Made by a program: the position numbers and the translations under genes | NCBI GenBank assembly: GCA_021736505.1 | Contig: JAIPFU010000007.1 | Span: forward strand, 1 to 34,065 | DNA from: Spirochaetia bacterium | Lineage (GTDB): Bacteria; Spirochaetota; Spirochaetia; PWKH01 | DNA: 34,065 nt | Direction of reading: 5' to 3' | In this document: positions 30,931 through 34,065 of the stretch, one piece after another | How the letters are laid out: each line of letters opens with the position of its first letter | How positions within the stretch are numbered: the first letter of the stretch is position 1 | Notes under the pieces: model-generated | What the model saw: only the letters and a program-made list of their open reading frames with translations | What the model was told of the DNA's origin: nothing | Database searches by the model: none

Positions 30931-31941
30931 ATGAAAAGAATATCATCCAAAGATGTGGCTAGGGAAGCTGGAGTCTCGCAATCTACTGTATCACGTGTCT
31001 TTAATAATAACAGCGGGATACCAGTTTCCCAAAAAAAAATTGACATTGTACTTGAAGCTGCCGAGCGTCTGGGATATCGCCCAAGTTTGATTGCACGTTC
31101 CTTGAATCAACAGTCCACCAATATAATTGGAATCGTAATTAGAAATTTCTCAAATCAATTTTATATTGAATCATTGAGATATTTTTCTGAGCTTTTTCAA
31201 AAGAACGGATACACAATCATGCTTTTTAATATTCAGCAGGAGGGAGAAATAGAAAATGACCTTCTTCGTGCTCTTGAATATGAAGTTGATGGTGTAATAA
31301 TTACATCAGCAACACTTACATCTCCTCTGGTCAAGAAATTTCAAAATTATGATACTCCGGTGTTTCTTTTTAACCGCTTAAGTGATGGGGAAAGTGTCAA
31401 TTCTGTCTGCTGCGATAATGTTGCTGGGGGAGAGAAAATTGCTGAATATTTGATACAGACTGGACACAGAAATATGGTATATATTTGTGGTGATAGAACT
31501 ACTTCCACTAATAGGGACAGGGAAAACGGCTTTTTAGGGAAAGCTGCAGAACTTGGTTTCCAAAAGATTCCGGTGTATGATGGAGATTTTTCTTACAAAT
31601 CAGGTTATGAAGCTGCAGAACGCCTTTTATCTTCAGGAGAAAGCTTTGATGCAGTTTTTTGTGCATCCGATTATATGGGAATTGGATTTATGGATTACAT
31701 TAGTGCTGAAACAAATTTAAGAATTCCAGATGATTTTTCTCTTGTCGGTTTTGACGGGATTCCGCTTCAGAATGAAAAAATTTATCCCCTTACGACGTAT
31801 AAACAACCCTTGAAACGGATGGTAGAGAAAACCGTACAGCTTATGCTTAAAAAAATTGAAAATTTTTCATCTGAGCCTATGTCTTATTTGTTTAATGGAG
31901 AAATTTTAGAGCGTGGTACAGTTAAAAATCGTAAGGTGTGA
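30931..31941 (+). CDS. LacI-family transcriptional regulator
   Basis: A 336-aa repressor-type protein. The N-terminal LacI helix-turn-helix is ISSKDVAREAGVSQSTVSRVFNN (about 4-26), with a hinge helix near 45-58 (YRPSLIARSLNQQ) and a periplasmic-binding-type sensor after it (NIIGIVIRNFSNQF, FDAVFCASDYMGIGFMD, FSLVGFDGIPL). Most members respond to a sugar or a sugar phosphate. It is directly followed by the SMP-30 lactonase. The 229-bp region before it has an AT-rich TATAAAAT (30868-30875) but no clean promoter and no copy of the GntR-type palindrome; its own operator was not identified. Confidence 0.92.
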   Translation: MKRISSKDVAREAGVSQSTVSRVFNNNSGIPVSQKKIDIVLEAAERLGYRPSLIARSLNQQSTNIIGIVIRNFSNQFYIESLRYFSELFQKNGYTIMLFNIQQEGEIENDLLRALEYEVDGVIITSATLTSPLVKKFQNYDTPVFLFNRLSDGESVNSVCCDNVAGGEKIAEYLIQTGHRNMVYICGDRTTSTNRDRENGFLGKAAELGFQKIPVYDGDFSYKSGYEAAERLLSSGESFDAVFCASDYMGIGFMDYISAETNLRIPDDFSLVGFDGIPLQNEKIYPLTTYKQPLKRMVEKTVQLMLKKIENFSSEPMSYLFNGEILERGTVKNRKV

Positions 31942-32015
31942 GTTTTAGCACTAAATTTTATAATGTAGCAAATATAATGATTTTTCAATGGAGCAAATTT
32001 TTTATGGAGCATTCT

Positions 32016-32888
32016 ATGTCGGAACAATACGATATATTTGATAGGGAATTTGAATCATGTATCTATAAGGAAAAAAAGCTGGAAATAGTTTCTCAGGGCT
32101 TCAGATTTATTGAAGGGCCGGCTTGGGATGCACAGAACAATCGACTTTTTTTTAATGATATAAAAGGGAATGCAATTTATACTTGGTCAGAAAGTAAAGG
32201 TTTGGAAGTATTTCGTGATAACAGCTATATGGCCAATGGAAACACTTTTGACAATGAGGGGAATCTTATAACATGTGAGCATGCTGCTAGCCGTATTTCT
32301 TTAACAAAACCGAATGGCGAATATATAGTTTTAATCGATTCGTATAAAGGGAGGCAGCTAAATAGCCCTAATGATGTTATTGTAAGCAGTGATGGTACAA
32401 TAATTTTTACGGATCCGGCCTCAGGAAGAAGCCCCGGATTTGGGGTCCCGAGGCCGCAGGAACTTGATTTTCAGGGAGTCTTTGCTCTGAAACCGGGTAA
32501 TACTGAATTGGATTTACTCATAAATGATTTTGAAATGCCTAACGGATTATGTCTTTCCCCTGATGAAACTTTGCTGTATGTTAATGATACTAAAAAGCAG
32601 CATATACGAGTTTTTGATTTTAATAAAACTAGGATTACCTCATCAGGTAGAATATTTGCTGAATTCACTCAAGATTTACCAGGAAAGGCTGATGGCATGA
32701 AAATAGATTCTTTCGGCCGCATATATTGTACCGGACCAGGTGGAATTCTTGTATTTACGCAAACGGGGAAGCCCATTGGAAGAATTCTTATTCCTGAGCA
32801 GACAGCAAATTTTACTTGGGGCGGTAAAGATCTTAAAACGCTGTATATAACTGCTTCTTCGACATTATACTCTTTAGAAATTAAATAA
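32016..32888 (+). CDS. SMP-30/gluconolactonase-family lactonase
   Basis: A six-bladed beta-propeller lactonase of 290 aa, probably cytoplasmic, which opens sugar lactones to the acid. The metal-site motifs are present: EGPAW (33-37), LNSPNDV (115-121), MPNGLCLSPDE and KADGMKID. ATG 32016 is chosen because GGAG lies 6 nt upstream. An earlier in-frame ATG at 32004 has worse spacing, and a GTG at 31938 overlaps the regulator gene and lacks support. Together with the dehydrogenases of this locus it suggests that a sugar is first oxidised to a lactone and then opened. It has no signal peptide. It is the last gene of the catabolic locus. Confidence 0.88.
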   Translation: MSEQYDIFDREFESCIYKEKKLEIVSQGFRFIEGPAWDAQNNRLFFNDIKGNAIYTWSESKGLEVFRDNSYMANGNTFDNEGNLITCEHAASRISLTKPNGEYIVLIDSYKGRQLNSPNDVIVSSDGTIIFTDPASGRSPGFGVPRPQELDFQGVFALKPGNTELDLLINDFEMPNGLCLSPDETLLYVNDTKKQHIRVFDFNKTRITSSGRIFAEFTQDLPGKADGMKIDSFGRIYCTGPGGILVFTQTGKPIGRILIPEQTANFTWGGKDLKTLYITASSTLYSLEIK

Positions 32889-33006
32889 TCCGATTTTCAA
32901 AAAATTTGAGATAAATTTTACATTCATTTGTAATTCATTACATTCTTCTGTTTACATAAAAATATATAGAAATAATTAAATTTATATAAAAATGAGTTGC
33001 AAATAT

Positions 33007-33035
33007 TTGACTTTTACTAAATAACTGTATAAAAT
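33007..33035 (+). promoter_or_regulatory. Promoter of serA-serC
   Basis: TTGACT (33007-33012), 17-bp spacer, TAAAAT (33030-33035). It is followed 34 bp later by the ATG with AGGAGG (33058-33063) in front. Confidence 0.7.
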
Positions 33036-33068
33036 AATGAATATCTATTGTTATCTCAGGAGGATTTG

Positions 33069-33956
33069 ATGCTGATTTTAATTTCCGATGCTTTTGATGC
33101 TTCCCTTCCGGCGAAGCTGGGAAAATTTGGTGAAGTAACTGATGATAAAGGGCGTTTAGCTGAAGCAGATGTCGTTTTGGTAAGAAGTAAGACCAAGTGT
33201 ACAAAAGAGTACATCGATGAAGCTGAGAATTTAAAACTCATAATTCGAGGCGGAGTAGGCATTGATAATATCGACAAGGATTATGCGGAAACTAAGGGCA
33301 TAGAGGTGAGAAATACCCCTAAAGCATCCTCGATTGCTGTTGCAGAACTTGCATTTTCCCTTATGCTTGCTGTTCCTAATCAAATTGTAAAAGCTCATAA
33401 TAGCATGAAAGAGGGTAAATGGATAAAAAAAGAGATAAAACGAACCGAACTGTATGGGAAAACACTCTGTTTGGTTGGAATTGGAAATATTGCTCAGAAA
33501 GTTGCTGCTCGAGCTTCTGCTTTCGGTATGCGCGTCGTCTCTTATGACAAATATGTTTCAGAAAGTTCTGTTGCGGAGATGAAAGCATCCTTGGAAGAAG
33601 CCGTAAAAGAAGCAGATTATATATCCCTGCACCTTCCTTTAACTCCGGAGACAGAGGGTGTCTTCAATAAGGATATTATCAGAGAATGTTCAAAAAAACC
33701 TGTTGTGATTAATACAGGAAGAGGTCCCTGTGTTAATGCAGAAGATATGACTGAAGCATTGAAAGCTGGGGATGTACAGTATTATGCCGTTGATGTCTGG
33801 CCAAGTGATCCGCCTTCCCAGGATTATCCGATTCTTACTGCTCCCAATGTCCTTATGACCCCTCATATTGGAGCCGGAAGCAAAGAGAATTTACTGAGAA
33901 TAGGTGATGAAGCATTTACAATAGTTCAGGAAGCAGTTGATGGAGGAAGATTATGA
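33069..33956 (+). CDS. serA: D-3-phosphoglycerate dehydrogenase (short form without ACT domain)
   Basis: A 295-aa D-2-hydroxyacid dehydrogenase of the NAD type, first step of serine synthesis. The order is substrate domain, then the nucleotide fold with LVGIGNIAQKVA (usual GLGNIG), catalytic Arg near RGGVGIDNID, the NTGRGP segment and the catalytic His in TPHIGAGSKE. There is no C-terminal ACT domain, so serine feedback is not expected. ATG 33069 has a perfect AGGAGG 5 nt upstream. The stop overlaps the serC start by 4 nt (ATGA), which supports the serine pathway. A PdxB-like role with serC (vitamin B6 branch) is possible but less likely, as PdxB is longer. Confidence 0.9.
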   Translation: MLILISDAFDASLPAKLGKFGEVTDDKGRLAEADVVLVRSKTKCTKEYIDEAENLKLIIRGGVGIDNIDKDYAETKGIEVRNTPKASSIAVAELAFSLMLAVPNQIVKAHNSMKEGKWIKKEIKRTELYGKTLCLVGIGNIAQKVAARASAFGMRVVSYDKYVSESSVAEMKASLEEAVKEADYISLHLPLTPETEGVFNKDIIRECSKKPVVINTGRGPCVNAEDMTEALKAGDVQYYAVDVWPSDPPSQDYPILTAPNVLMTPHIGAGSKENLLRIGDEAFTIVQEAVDGGRL

Positions 33957-34065
33957 ACCGAAAGAAGAACTTTTTTGCAGGACCCTCAGTTCTCCCTGTT
34001 GAAGTCCTTAATGAATTACATGACAATTTGTTGGATTTTGATGAAAACGGCTATTCCATGATTGA
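33953..34065 (+). CDS. serC: Phosphoserine aminotransferase, N-terminal part (3' end outside window)
   Basis: Only the first 37 codons are visible. The sequence MNRKKNFFAGPSVLPVEVLNE and the following LLDFDENGYSM fit the start of SerC proteins (NF-AGPSVLP and the GxSxM region). It transfers an amino group from glutamate to 3-phosphohydroxypyruvate. GGAGGA lies before the ATG, and the start overlaps the serA stop by 4 nt. Confidence 0.88.
   Translation, partial: MNRKKNFFAGPSVLPVEVLNELHDNLLDFDENGYSMI

Noticed and set aside
33069..34065. GAPDH-like protein plus serA/serC as a vitamin B6 (Epd-PdxB-SerC) set
   Set aside because: The GAPDH homologue is archaeal-type and sits 3 kb away in the aldolase operon. 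The hydroxyacid dehydrogenase is shorter than PdxB, and its ATGA overlap with serC is normal for serine synthesis.

Overview
The window is AT-rich and most likely chromosomal DNA of a free-living member of the Spirochaetota. The reasons are the RecJ with a GDRDVDG motif and a large central insertion, and the binding-protein N-terminus ending in FASGDQEES with no lipobox. This assignment rests on recalled family traits, not on a search.

Left part (1-10015), housekeeping. It holds the 3' part of glyA, then a minus-strand pair lon and a TrhP/YegQ-like U32 protein. Next comes a minus-strand pair made of a secreted C39-like cysteine peptidase and an unrecognised exported protein. The plus-strand block recO-thpR-recJ-rpsU is tightly packed and closed by a strong terminator. 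rpsU appears to lack an ordinary start codon where its Shine-Dalgarno sequence points.

Middle and right part (10016-32888), a catabolic locus that I cannot assign to a known pathway. It has three regulators (AraC type, GntR-LacI hybrid, LacI), a sugar-type ABC importer without its ATPase, and a TRAP DctPQM importer for a carboxylate. It also has two tandem double-domain SnoaL-like proteins, a URO-D-superfamily protein and the wreck of a second one. The remaining enzymes are an LDH2/MDH2-type oxidoreductase, a creatininase-family hydrolase, an SDR dehydrogenase, a fucose/arabinose-isomerase-like protein, an HpcH/HpaI aldolase, an archaeal-type (type II) GAPDH homologue, an Asp/Glu-racemase-like protein and an SMP-30 lactonase. 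Import, oxidation, lactone or ring opening, isomerisation, aldol cleavage to pyruvate plus an aldehyde, and oxidation of that aldehyde is a plausible order, but it is inference. No dehydratase or sugar kinase was found in the window.

The clearest new observation is a shared palindrome, AATGACTAC-GTAGTCATT, at four promoters of this locus: the ABC operon, the URO-D gene, the TRAP operon and the LDH2 operon. In each it overlaps or closely follows a recognisable -10 element. The AraR-like GntR-LacI protein encoded in the middle is the natural candidate repressor, which would make both importers and the enzymes one local regulon.

Right end (33069-34065): serA followed by the start of serC (ATGA overlap), the serine biosynthesis pair, with its own promoter. 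No tRNA, rRNA, CRISPR array or intact insertion sequence was seen.
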